In this document: in pieces, positions 1 through 11,049 of the stretch
Layout: every line of letters starts with the position of its first letter
Position numbering within the stretch: position 1 is the stretch's first letter
Assembly (NCBI RefSeq): GCF_037975245.1
Contig: NC_092581.1
Span: 15,646,303 to 15,682,302 of the forward strand
From: Apostichopus japonicus
Lineage: Eukaryota > Echinodermata > Holothuroidea > Aspidochirotida > Stichopodidae
Direction of reading: 5' to 3'
Length of the DNA stretch: 36,000 bases
Position numbers and translations under genes: made by a program
Notes under the pieces: generated by a model
Databases searched by the model: none
Told to the model about the DNA's origin: nothing
The model's input: only the letters and a program-made list of their open reading frames with translations

Positions 1-1990
1 ACAGGGGTCAGTAAGTCCCAGGAACAAACTATGTCACTTGGCCCACTTTTTGAAGTATTAATTCTTCCTTCTATATAAATATTATGAAATTGAGAATACA
101 TTTTTCTTCCTTCCCATACTCCCAGCAGTTGACCCTAGGTCCCTGATGGTGTAGCCCACCTTCCTCTCTTGTCAGACCTCAATTCATGTATCTAAATAAC
201 ACATGTAAACTAGTATATAACAGGCCCATGTTTACACATGTATAGAACTCCAGTAAACTATATCCATTCCTTCCTTCACAACAACTTCCTGACCTACAGT
301 AGAGAAACTATGACTTAATCTTGATAAATCCAATTCTTAGAACTATTAAAACCACTAAAGTCTGTTACATCAAAACAACATACGTAAAAACCCAGCTATA
401 GACTGACACACCCACACACAAACACCTACATAAATAGGTTTTTACCACTGAGTACATATGATAGGATAGACCTGAAGTTACAAGTGGCTTGAAACATGAC
501 TGTTTGTTTGTCATCCGTTCAAAGATTACATATTAGTTGTTCGTACATTATTTTGTGATTGATTTAAACAATCGCATCGCTCTTTTCTTTCCCACCTCCT
601 CTAACTTTTCCACTTTCACCATCTCTACCTCTCAATATAACACCATCAGAGCCTATATGTACAGTACATATATGTACATGTACTGAAACTATCATTAGCC
701 TTAGGTATTAATCAATTGTAATAAGACAATTTTTGCAAACTTGTGATTATGGGTACAAGCATATATGCCACCCCCCCCCCCCCACAAAAAAAACTTAAAT
801 GTAAATATTGCAGGCAATCTTTGCAACCTTGCTTTAGAATGACACCTCCATATAACTTAACACAAACTGCCTAACAGAAACGATCCTGCAGGGATCATCA
901 TACTAGAAACACATACCATCAGCCCTTCCCTCTAACCAGTGTCTGCTAAAACATAATACACAGACTTCAAACAGTCTTAATCAGTTGGTTTTGCTTGCTT
1001 GAAAATGATCCTTTTCCACTGACTTCAATCCTCCCACCCCCCAGAAACCCGCCACCCCCCCGGTATTATAGCAAAACAAATATCCACCCAATCAAGAGAT
1101 CGCTTTGACAAACTCTACAAAAGTTATTGTTGTCTCAATTATGAGAGTGAAAACGATACCAGTCACTAGAATTCTTAGAAACTGTTTATATCCCTCTATT
1201 TGTCATATTTTTGTTCTACCTATCACAAATTCCTCAAAATGTTTTTATTTTCATTATTCTGATTCCTTCTTTGCTGAATCATTGACCAAACCATAATCTA
1301 AGGATGGAAGGGGGTGTGTGGGAGAGACCACTTAAATACAAAACAAGTTGTTTTGTTTGTTTGAAAAGGATATATACGCAAAAGACAAACAACATGTGTA
1401 GCGGAGGGAAGTGGCTAGATCTCCGCTGAGCCAGTCAAATATTCACCACAACGTCATTATAGTAACGCAAAAGTTCCTCACATTCGTTCAATCATTTCCT
1501 GGATTCCACAAACGGAATAAACAGAATACCATATAATTATACAGAAGTAAAGCATTTTGGAAAGTGACGTTCCAAGTTACGCTTCACTTAGGTAGAATGT
1601 AGATCTGGGCCAGCATTAAGTGGCGCTCTTTCAGAAAATAAGCTGTTGTGTCGAACGTACTTTACATGTAACCCCAAACGTTTACCATGTTAAAGGGTGT
1701 TATAGTGTCTTATTGGCGTCTTGTTCTCCTTTTACTTGCTTTGTGGATTATTGTATGAGCATTGCATACTGCATGCATAACATTGACAAGAAGCACTTTC
1801 CCTTCATCATTTACCTCGCCCCATACCCCTCCCCCCCCCCCCCTCCCCCAAAGTAACAAAAAGGAGAATTGAAAGGTTTTATCCTCATGAATGTAATTTG
1901 AAGATCTAACCTTCAATAATTCTCTAATTCTAGTATAAACACGTACTCAATTTATTCTACTATACAGTCCTACAGTGCAGTATATAATCT

Positions 1991-2285
1991 ATGGGTAGAG
2001 ATCCTTTTATTTCCTCATCACAGAGCAGAGGTGAAAAAGCTCGATCCCTCCAATTCCCCAAAGGGTCTAACAGGATATTAAGCAGGCGTGTTAGCTTCCT
2101 GGTCGTTGCACAAAAACAAGTGCATCCTGAGTACGAACAGGTCAGGGAATCGATAACCAATACAATGAAATTCAAGCCCTTCCTCTCCCTATCAGAAAAC
2201 AAATTGGGCGGAAACATCAAACCCGGACAACAAAACAGCCTCGCGCAAAGCTCAGGTGGAGAAGTTTTGTGCAAAAAAAAAAAAA
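1991..2285 (+). other. Open stretch of unknown origin ending in an A-run, beside the satellite
   Basis: A frame of 108 codons starts at the ATG at 1991, and an overlapping minus-strand frame of 104 codons is also open. The plus translation is polar (for example SQSRGEKARSLQFPKGSNRI) and I recognise no family. The stretch is richer in G+C than its surroundings and ends in a run of about 14 A at 2272-2285, after which the 55-bp satellite begins almost at once. This could be a retrocopied fragment with an A-tail or simply repeat-derived DNA. No splice sites tie it to the TIAM gene and I do not call it a gene. Confidence 0.25.
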
Positions 2286-2297
2286 TTGAAGTCCTAC

Positions 2298-2956
2298 GAA
2301 CATTGCAATGGAATTAAAGATTCCCAAACAATGGCCCATATTTTGATACTATGAACATTGCATTGGAATTAAAGATTCCCAAACAATGGCCCATATTTTG
2401 ATACTATGACCATTGCAATGGAAATAAAGATCCCCAAACAATGGCCCGTATTTTGATACTATGAATATCGAATGGAATTACAGATTCCCAAACAATGGCC
2501 CATATTTTGATACTATGAACATTGCAATGGAATTAAAGATTCCCAAACAATGGCCCATATTTTGATACTAGATGAACATTGCAATGGAATTAAAGATTCC
2601 CAAACAATGGCCCATATTTTGATGCCATGAACATTGCAATGGAATTAAAGATTCCCAAACAATGGCTCCTATTTTGATGCCATGAACATTGCAATGGAAT
2701 TAAAGATTCCCAAACAATGGCCCATATTTTGATGCTTTAAACATTGCAATGGAATTAAAGATTCCCACAATGGCCCATATTTTGATACTAGATGAACATT
2801 GCAATGGAATTAAAGATTCCCAAACAATGGCCCATATTTTGATGCTTTAAACATTGCAATGGAATTAAAGATTCCAAAACAATGGCCAATATTTTGATGC
2901 TATGAACATTGCAATGGAATTACAGATTCCCAAACAATGGCCCATATTTTGATGCC
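2298..2956 (+). repeat. 55-bp tandem satellite, about 12 copies
   Basis: The unit, beginning GAACATTGCAATGGAATTAA and ending near TTTTGATACTAT, starts at 2298, 2353, 2408, 2463, 2517, 2574, 2629, 2684, 2739, 2794, 2849 and 2904. Most spacings are exactly 55; exceptions come from 1-2 base indels. Copies are mostly identical in the AAACAATGGCCCATATTTTGAT part and differ at the unit junction, which has several variants (ACTATGAAC, ACTAGATGAAC, GCCATGAAC, GCTTTAAAC). A unit length not divisible by three and stops in its frames argue against coding. Confidence 0.97.
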
Positions 2957-5304
2957 AAATTGATCTTTTGTGAGAATTATTCTTTGCTCCCCATTGCTGT
3001 CCTTTCAACTACACCTAAAAAGTACAATAACCACACATGTTTTTGTTACTTGAGATGCCCAAATTTTTTTAGTAAAATTTAAGGGAAAAACCATAGGCTT
3101 CCATCGATAAACAAAACTGCAACATAGAAAAATAGCAACTTGATGAGGATGTGTTTGTTTTCGTACAAAAGAGTGTAATTAATATAAATACAAGAATAAA
3201 TGAAAACTCAATATTTTCCCCAGCAATGAACAAGTCATTCACTGTTAATCATAACTGCCAAACTTTGAGAAAACAACTTTGAAATCAACAGCAGATGACA
3301 AGTGAAATATGTTTAATTTAAAAGTCTCTGTATACACCCCAACTATATCACGGAAAATTTCTTGAGATTACGTAATCGACCTGCCTTGGTAAAATGCCCT
3401 CTTTTTACAAATTAGTCTGCAATGCCTGCCACATATTTTTTCTTGTATGAGGGTCTTTGTGTGAACTCTGTATGATTAACAACACTGTAGACATGAACAT
3501 ATTTCCACACAGTGTTTACACAAAGAGCCTAATGGTGTTAAGAAGCTATGCAAGCTAATTGAAGAACCTGAGGTCGATTTACGACCGTGGCTGGTTTATT
3601 ACGTAATCACAAAACTTTCCTAGCTATAGCTTGTTAAAATTGGAGCCAATAAAATTAATACTTATAACGAGGCAATATTTAGTATTTCATGGTTCAACAT
3701 TAATTTGTTTGTTTTGATTGATTTGTTATGTAGAAAATCCATTGTTTCATGAAAACAATATCTAACTAGGCTATTTGCAGTTTAGAATACAAGCAGTTTG
3801 TTAAAACATTTTTTATTATCTTTAATCACATGTACAGCGATTCTTGCAAAAATATTTCAACACGTACAACAAGTTTTTTGAAATGAAAGTTTCACTATTG
3901 TCAGGCTAATGACCTTCATAGCTTGAACGTTTTGAGCATTGCAAAGCATTGCAATAAATTGATCAAAACCCGACCACACAGAGACATGAATAAACATCAT
4001 TTTACGGAACTCGGGACGGAAAATCCCCTTCCTCAATCTATACATGATTATTAAAAACAATCAAGCAAACTGGTTCTCACAGAATATTAAGCAGCAAATC
4101 TGTTTAACTATTTTCTTTTGTTAAAAAAAAAATGTGATCATACTGGCCTATTTCTACAAGATTTTGTATTCTTGTTACATTTTATTTTGACACGATGTGA
4201 GATTTGCACCCAAACTGGATGATGTAACTCCATTGTACTCTGTCCATTGTTCGTTTGAATTTATGTCGGGCTCTCTATGGCCTTTCGACTGAACTGACCT
4301 CACACGACAATATTAATTTTAATCGATGGCCGTATGATTGGCTCTTATACCCTGGAGCGAATGAACTTTTTCCACATCTGGGAAAATAACTTTCGACAGC
4401 AGTGTTCTGGTAATGTCTTGTAGACTTGTAGTACAAGAAAAACATGTTCTAATGCCAAGTAATACAATTCTACGTACTGAAGCCTGGACATCATTATCAC
4501 AAATAAACAAAACTCATCTTGGATATTTGGCAAGTCTTTTGGAAATCTAGACATAGCTGTGACATCGTAAAAAACCAATCCGCGAAAAGTGACACAGGGA
4601 TGCGTGTGGACTTTGCAGCTCTATTACGTAGTACAATATTATCTGTAGCACTATGTGATTTTTTAGTTTATTAACAAAAAAAAGGTTTCATTATTATTTT
4701 CTTTATAGGTAGTGAGTAAATAAACATGTTCTAGTTTGTTAATGATATACACCATTCTCAACATTACAGTTTTGGTTGACAAGATTGTGAACTTTTTTTG
4801 GAAAACAAGCCGTGAACTAAAGTTTGATTAATCTTTCACGTCTGTATCTCTGTTACCATCTCAATAGACCAACGATTGTCTTAAGATTTCCACAAGAGAT
4901 TGTAACGTTCCAGCAGACGGTCTCTGTTTCTCCTCAACAAACCGCAAGGAGACTTTAATTGATGGGTTTTATATCCCAAATCAAACTGACTACTTCCCAA
5001 GCAAAATAAAAGGGCCCAGAAAGTTGGCATCAGTGACTTCCTGTGCCTAGTCTTGCAAGGAAACGCAACGGCTCTTTATGACCACAACACAGACCATTTA
5101 TCAAAAATATAATACCTATCATTTCCTTTCCCCCTAAGAGCAGTTTTGTGTGGCAAGACTATTTTCCAACAAACAGGGTTTTTTATTGGTGGTAATATAG
5201 AGTCTTGTGGTATCAAATACAGTATAGATTTTTGTCATGAGTTGGCGAGTCATTTTTTTCGAGTCTACACGTAAAAAAATATATATATATTAAAAAAAAA
5301 AAAA

Positions 5305-5430
5305 ATTCCTTGGTGAGCTCTCGTAACACAAACATATCATGTGTTGGTTCAATAAGGTTTGACAAAAAAAATTCCTTGGTGAGCTCTCGTAACACAAACA
5401 TATCATGTGTTGGTTCAATAAGGTTTGACA
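5305..5430 (+). repeat. 66-bp direct tandem duplication
   Basis: Two copies starting ATTCCTTGGTGAGCTCTCGT at 5305 and 5371, separated only by an A-run. They are identical over their 60 unique bases up to GGTTTGACA, so the duplication is recent. It lies in the intron to the left of the PH exon at 5734-5831. Confidence 0.97.
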
Positions 5431-5733
5431 TGCAATTTTCAAGAATTTACACATAAAACAGTCTGCACCATTAATACAAAATGTTACAGTACTTGGTACC
5501 AAAAAAAGAAGGTAAATTTTCATGCTTCCTTGGCTGAAAATGTTACTAGGGACTTGATTAAAGAAGCAGAACTTCCTAATACCAATTCCTAGTACCATAT
5601 TCATTCAGCTAGGCCACGGACGAACCAGATCTATTGTTTCACCCCTTGGAACCCTTGTTTGACCCCATGGGAACAAGTGTTTGGTCCCCCTGGTAACCTA
5701 GAGAGGGTAGAACTGGTTTATTTGAATACTTAC

Positions 5734-5831
5734 TTGTAAGAAATAGGAATCTCCAAACGCTGTGCTCAAACAGAAGATGTTCTCTCGCTTGGGATGCTCT
5801 GGGACCGCCTGGGCGAGGCCGTTCTCAACCA
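5734..5831 (-). CDS. TIAM1: PH domain (PHn) later exon
   Basis: This 98-nt exon has the acceptor CCTGTTTTCAG (exon starts at 5831) and the donor TTACAA/GTAAGT (exon ends at 5734). It enters in phase 1 and ends in phase 0. It reads VVENGLAQAVPEHPKRENIF then CLSTAFGDSYFLQ. The core AQAVPEHPK, followed by a phenylalanine-cysteine-leucine strand and GD-x-[YF]-x-x-Q, is nearly diagnostic of the TIAM/Still-life first PH, where it forms the later beta strands. The closing helix with its conserved tryptophan is missing and must be in the next exon. I looked for it at 1-5733 and did not find it, so it is probably beyond the left edge. This exon gives the firmest family identification in the window. 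Confidence 0.92.
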
Positions 5832-7607
5832 CTGAAAACAGGACCGGCGAGATCAAATGAGTTAATAAGACGAGCAAATAGTAGATATTAAATATCTCCT
5901 TTTATACTTGATATTAGCTCATTAATACTTCTAATCATGACAAATCATGGTGAAACATCAAGGCTAGTATTAGACAGCTTTTATAAACTTGGAAAAAAAA
6001 AAATTTATAAAGTGGATATGGAAGAATCAAAATTATAAATATTTCTCAGTTTAAAATTCTGTTTATTGAGGTTTTTCATATTAGTAGATAATAACCTTAT
6101 TTGTTTATTGTTTTGAAAATCAAATTTCTAAGATCTCTCAAACAAAACGGCCTTAAAATTTTACTTTGCATAAAGTGAAGTTTCTAATTTGTTTGGAACA
6201 TTGTCAACTTTCATCAAATGTCACAAACTTTTAAGGAAGGAATTTTTAACAAGGTTCAAGAACTCATAATGTCAACCACCAATGTACATATTTACAATAC
6301 ATCAAATAGCATGACAGACATATTTCTTTTTTTTCTAAAAATAAATTTTTTCTGGTATTGGTTTTTTTTTTTGGCTGTCTTTTTAACTAATGAAATTTCC
6401 ACAAATGCTCATATGACATAGATCAAAAGTTCTTCTCGGGAAGATTCAGTTTCCACTACACGTAATAACAAAACTCATTGAAGGGTCCTGTAATGTGTGT
6501 ACACAATGGGAGTTGAAGTATATACATTACTTTAACGCTATAAGTGGTTTATTGCTACCGCATACCAGATTTATTTATTAACCCGGGACCACAATAACTA
6601 ACAACCTCGCGCGTCCTATATGCAAAACCAATGACATCACTCTAATGTAAAATTGGTTACATATTTACGGAAGGAAAAACTGATTGCTGTATCTTAATTT
6701 CATTTTTATTGTTATGCTAATGCCGTTGACCCCTTCAACAACAAGAATAATAGCTGACCTATCAGTTTTTTTTTTGGCATGGAGAATTCCAGGAAGTGAA
6801 ATGTTCGTGTAGTCTGACTTTGTTGTCATGGGGTTCCTGTATCAGGTTTGCCTTTGACTCATACAGTATATATCGATTTCCATTGTAACTAACGACAATC
6901 CTCCCACCTCCGCCCCCCACCCCCCCACCGCCTCCCTCTCGATAACTCGTAACTAAGGCTAAATGAAAGATGACAGCGAGAAGTCAGGTATCATGTCCGC
7001 CAGCTCGTTCAATTCAGCTGTAAATGCCAATTTTCATCAAAAAAATTAGTTTAAAAAGTATTATGACGTCAACGCAGGACCTGGGGGGGGGGCACTGTCG
7101 TAAAATAATGCCATCCACATGAAGACCTGGTTACAATATCCCTAATTTGCCCGAATAGATATTGATCAAGTGTTGATGGGATCCTCTTGCTTAAAGGATA
7201 TTAATCTATCTCAAACAATAAGAATGGCAAAAACATGCAACCTTTCATAATGATTTAAAAAAAGACATTTTTTTACAATTCTGTCCCATGTCACGTATAT
7301 ATGATTGCTGCTCGTGAATATTGAAGCCAAGAATTACATGGGCAGCACACCGACAAGTAGGACCATACTTCATGTACACGTCGTCATTATGACTGACTAT
7401 GCTGAAGATTACTAATACGCCTTCTCTATTTGACCTTGACAATGACCTCCTCGTCACCATACATACTTCACTTTTCACTGTCCATGATTCAAAGCCCTGG
7501 CAGGAAATGCATGTCTTCAGGTTTTTGGTAAATTTACATTTGGCGGTTTTTCTTGGAAATTACACTTTGTGGGTTCTTAGCAAAGCTTGACATTAAAAAA
7601 AACTTAC
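5832..7607 (-). other. Intron between PH exons
   Basis: 1776-bp intron, donor GTAAGT at 7607 and acceptor TTTTCAG at 5832 (minus strand). AT-rich, with a C-rich tract near 6900-6935 and a G-run at 7082-7091. No repeat or gene recognised. Confidence 0.85.
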
Positions 7608-7691
7608 CCAGGATATGTCTAGGTTCACTGCTCTCATCGGTTTCTCTGTCTGAGGGTGCGTGGAATAACAGCATTGTTCCTTTCAAACAGA
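7608..7691 (-). CDS. TIAM1: PH domain (PHn) middle exon
   Basis: This 84-nt exon has the acceptor TTTTACCAG (exon starts at 7691) and the donor CTGG/GTAAGT (exon ends at 7608). It is too short to appear as a long reading frame; I found it by expecting the PH domain to continue. The split codon G/TC gives Val, so the join reads KKYW-VCLKGTMLLFHAPSD then RETDESSEPRHIL. This is the third PH strand (W-V-x-L-K-G-x-x-L-x-F) and the variable loop after it. TIAM1 has the same strand followed by a similarly polar loop. Phase 1 in, phase 1 out. Both splice sites and the homology agree. Confidence 0.9.
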
Positions 7692-10600
7692 CTGGTAAAA
7701 TGAAAAGTTAAAAGAGAAAAGAAAAAACGGGTTATATTTTAGACAAGAGTCTATATTCATGCCGACGAATTCTCCTCCTCATCTTGTTTCCCCTGCAGAA
7801 CTAAATTTATGTTTATATCTATTAAACAGCTCTATAAAAGTTTTCAAAGTATAATTTAAAGTATAAAGTAATAATTGCTTTTATGCCATTAGATTTAGAA
7901 TTCAACAAGAGCAGAAAAGGGAATACGCAAGAAAGGAAAGAAAATGTCCCATCACCAAGAAGCAACTCATTCAGCTATGTTCAAACATAGGAACAATTCA
8001 TTAACCAGTCAACCGTGCTTCCTAGGGATATGTGTGTTATGAATTTGGGCTTCTGCACCTGTGATGAATAAAGAGTTAAATGGACTATATATATCTATAG
8101 GGAGGAAAAGGAAATAGTCAAAATACAGTAACATCTACCCCAAGAATAACCAGAGCCTGGGTCAGGGAAAGCTGGAGAACCATTCCCCCTCCCTCCCCGG
8201 CTCCATAATTTTCTCAGCAAACATTTTCATGTGTGCATGGTGCCACCGCAAGCAGCAATTGTAATTTCAACAAGACTCAAAATCTGCCTCTTCCCCCCCC
8301 CCCCCATCCCGACATCAAACATGTATTGGGGTCCCTGCGGGTTAAAATGCAGATATCTCATAAACAAAATTTATGGTTAAATTCATTTCATTACAATCAG
8401 GCTGTCAATTATTCATCACATGGTTCCTAACCCAACAAGGCTTAATAGCTACTCAATGGGAGTTCTGGGAATATTGCGATCTGTGCCAGAAATCATTTCG
8501 GAAGCATCTCAGCGTCCGTGACCCTTTAGCAAAAAACAGACCATCAACCCTGGATGGACACAGAGTAAATTTAGGCCACATGTAAAGTCAGAATCAACCA
8601 ATCTGAGGGTTAAGGTCAAAATCCAAAGATCCAGGTGCAACGATTCTTTTATAAACTTTGTTACAGGATGCCGATTAATCATAGATTGTCCTGTTTTGAA
8701 AGACGATCTTCTAAAAAGAACAGAATGCTCAAACTGTTTGAAAAGTTTTAACTATTGCAATTCCATCATTTAGTGTACTGCATGCCAAACAGAAAGAAAA
8801 ATAACATCATGTACAAATTTGAAAAAAGTATGCATTCCTATGGCTTCAATTTTGACCATTAAGGTAAATAAGACTAAAGTAAGACCACAACATGTTGGAT
8901 TCAGAATATTGTAGATTAAATCTCAAATATTCCATTCATTTTAATAATGGTTACATATACTTAGCTCATTTAATTTTAGTATAATCTTGCCAAATTTACA
9001 ATAACTTTAAATGAATGATTTTTATTTTGTTTTGTTTTGAATACATCCATCAAACAATGTTGAGATTTCCAGCCTAGCTGATAATAATTTCATTGGTTAG
9101 GTTTGTTCTACCATCAATGGTATTTCACCCATTTTAAGAGTTGCTAAAGTCAGTGGAGGCTTTATACCCTGTTTCTTCCCTTCTTCATAAGGAATAACAA
9201 CATATTATTATGATTATTAAGGGGAAGACTAGTCTTCATGTCACTACCATATTGTATTTGTACAAAAGTCAAGTGCTATGCTATTCAAATCAGCATTAAA
9301 TGACAACTTTTTTTTTACAAGCTTGCGTTATTTCCATAGTGCAGGTGTCCATATGACAATAAAAACATATGTAACATCCTGTATTTTTGACTGGCAAAGG
9401 TATTTTCAACAGCCTTTGAATGCAGACGCAGTATTTCAAACCCACCGTACGCACTGAGAGCACATTTCAGAAGAAAGGTTCAAACATGCATGGTCCCGGC
9501 ATTACATATACTTTAATCCTAACCGCAACAGCTCTCTGCATTTGTTTCCATTTCTAATCTTTCTTACACCATTTGACTCAAAATAATGTATTTAGCATGA
9601 CTAGTCTAGTTTATTTCACATATTTTTAAATGAAGAAGAAAAGTGTAAAATTTTGACAACTCCAGATTGACATCTTGCAAAAACTATTATAAAAATGCTG
9701 CAATCAGAAAGTGTTAATATACTCTGTCAAAAGTTATTGTTATTCCAATAGAATCATAACTCCCTCATGAACTGTTTGATCCTCTCCCCAACTCCTGCCC
9801 CCCCCCCCCCAAATTTCATTAGAGAAATAGTCAACAGTTTTGGTATTAAGATTGAAAAAAACTCTAACTTCATCATCCTGCTCCAAAGCATTAAGTTCAT
9901 AGTGATGAAAGTTTGTTACAAATAGTTTAATTAGTGCTTTTGAAATGAAATTTTCTTGTGGAAAAAGTTTTGAAGCTTAAGCCGAAGGTCAAACTTAATT
10001 TTTTGAGCGGGAACATGCAGTGAATGTTTCCAAACCTTGAAAACTGTTTAATTGATAACACAACAGGAAATAATTTTAATCAAGTTATAACAGCTTTCAA
10101 AACAAAACATGATTAGACTACTAATAAGATCTTGTGACATGTTGTACATCATCAAGGTCATTATGCATGCACTTTATGTTACATATGATTACAACCACGT
10201 ATGAAGTAGATCGAGATCCTTATCAAACTCATGTGCAAGAGACCCTGACAACGATTACAACAACTAAAACTTAAATGGGATTATTCAATGATAGGGTTAC
10301 ATTCTAGTTCCTGTTGAAAGCTATTGTTCACTTCACTTTTACAAGTCTCCGCTTTCGTTTTATCCACTTTTCTTTCTCTAATTGAAATTTCTCCTTTATT
10401 CAACAATTTACATGAAAATGGTTTTCACCTCTAGAGATAAAGATTTCAAAATGCCTTGCATAACTTGCAAAACAATGTAAACATATTTACAAGGCAAATA
10501 TCAGAGTAACTCGCAATGCAGTTCAAAAATTTCTTTCCATGCTATTCGGGACCCTTTTCTTGTTTCTTTCCCTCCCCCCCCCCTTTTCTTTCTTATAACC

Positions 10601-10715
10601 TGACAATTTACTGCAGAAAAGAAAAAAACAATTTAAATCTTTGTCAGAAATATGGACCCTGCCAAGTCCATTCTGGGCCTGCATTTACTACCTTATTCAG
10701 TTATGTTAGACTCAC
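7692..10715 (-). other. Intron between PH exons
   Basis: 3024-bp intron with donor GTGAGT at 10715 and acceptor ACCAG at 7692. It contains C-runs near 8286 and 9798 and AT-rich unique DNA. Short open frames here look random, and I see no conserved structure. Confidence 0.85.
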
Positions 10716-11049
10716 CCCAATATTTCTTCCAGGACCTCTTGCCTGGTCGTTCCACCCGTTTCTTCCTCTGTACGAGCATGCTCTTGACGTGCAGCCAACC
10801 GGCCTTCCTGATGGCGCCCCTCTGTTGGAACATGGAAGCGTGTGTGTGGTGTGAGCTGAGAGAATGGCTGTCTCCATCCTCCTCACCATCCTCCTCCTCT
10901 TCCATGTCCTCCTGGGGATCCAAAGGGAATTCAAAAGGTTCAATTATTTCTATGGGGGAGTCTAAGCTCCATGAAAACAGATCGCTGGCCTCGGTCGGAG
11001 ACGGCGGGGGTTCGATAATCATCTCTGTTATCTTTTGGAATTCATCCAT
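10716..11049 (-). CDS. TIAM1: Exon with acidic segment and start of the first PH domain (PHn)
   Basis: This 334-nt exon starts after TGTTTGGAG (11050) and ends TATTGGG/GTGAGT (10716); phase 0 in, phase 1 out. It begins MDEFQKITEMIIEPPPSPTE, then an aromatic and acidic region with an uninterrupted run of Asp/Glu (QEDMEEEEDGEEDGD). It then enters the PH domain with GAIRKAGWLHVKSMLVQRKK and RSWKKYW. The pattern RKAG-x-L ... K(N/S)-x-LV-x-(R/K)KK ... R-x-WK-x-YW is the first two beta strands of the TIAM N-terminal PH. In TIAM this PH with its coiled-coil extension binds phosphoinositides and partners such as JIP/IRSp53-type scaffolds and sets membrane location. Because the first codon of the exon is ATG, this could also be the start codon of a shorter isoform. 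The plus-strand frames over this exon are shadows. Confidence 0.9.

Larger units (their letters stand above)
1..5733. other. Intron (left edge), no exon seen
   Basis: Presumed intron of the minus-strand gene after the PH exon ending at 5734. It is AT-rich, with C-runs near 772 and 1832, a 55-bp satellite (2298-2956), an open but unrecognised stretch at 1991-2285 and a 66-bp duplication at 5305-5430. Scanning the minus strand for the rest of the PH domain (a helix containing E-x-W) gave nothing convincing. Confidence 0.6.

Noticed and set aside
1-5733. The exon encoding the end of the PH domain
   Set aside because: Searched for on the minus strand by looking for a tryptophan-containing helix after an acceptor. 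No candidate kept phase and homology.
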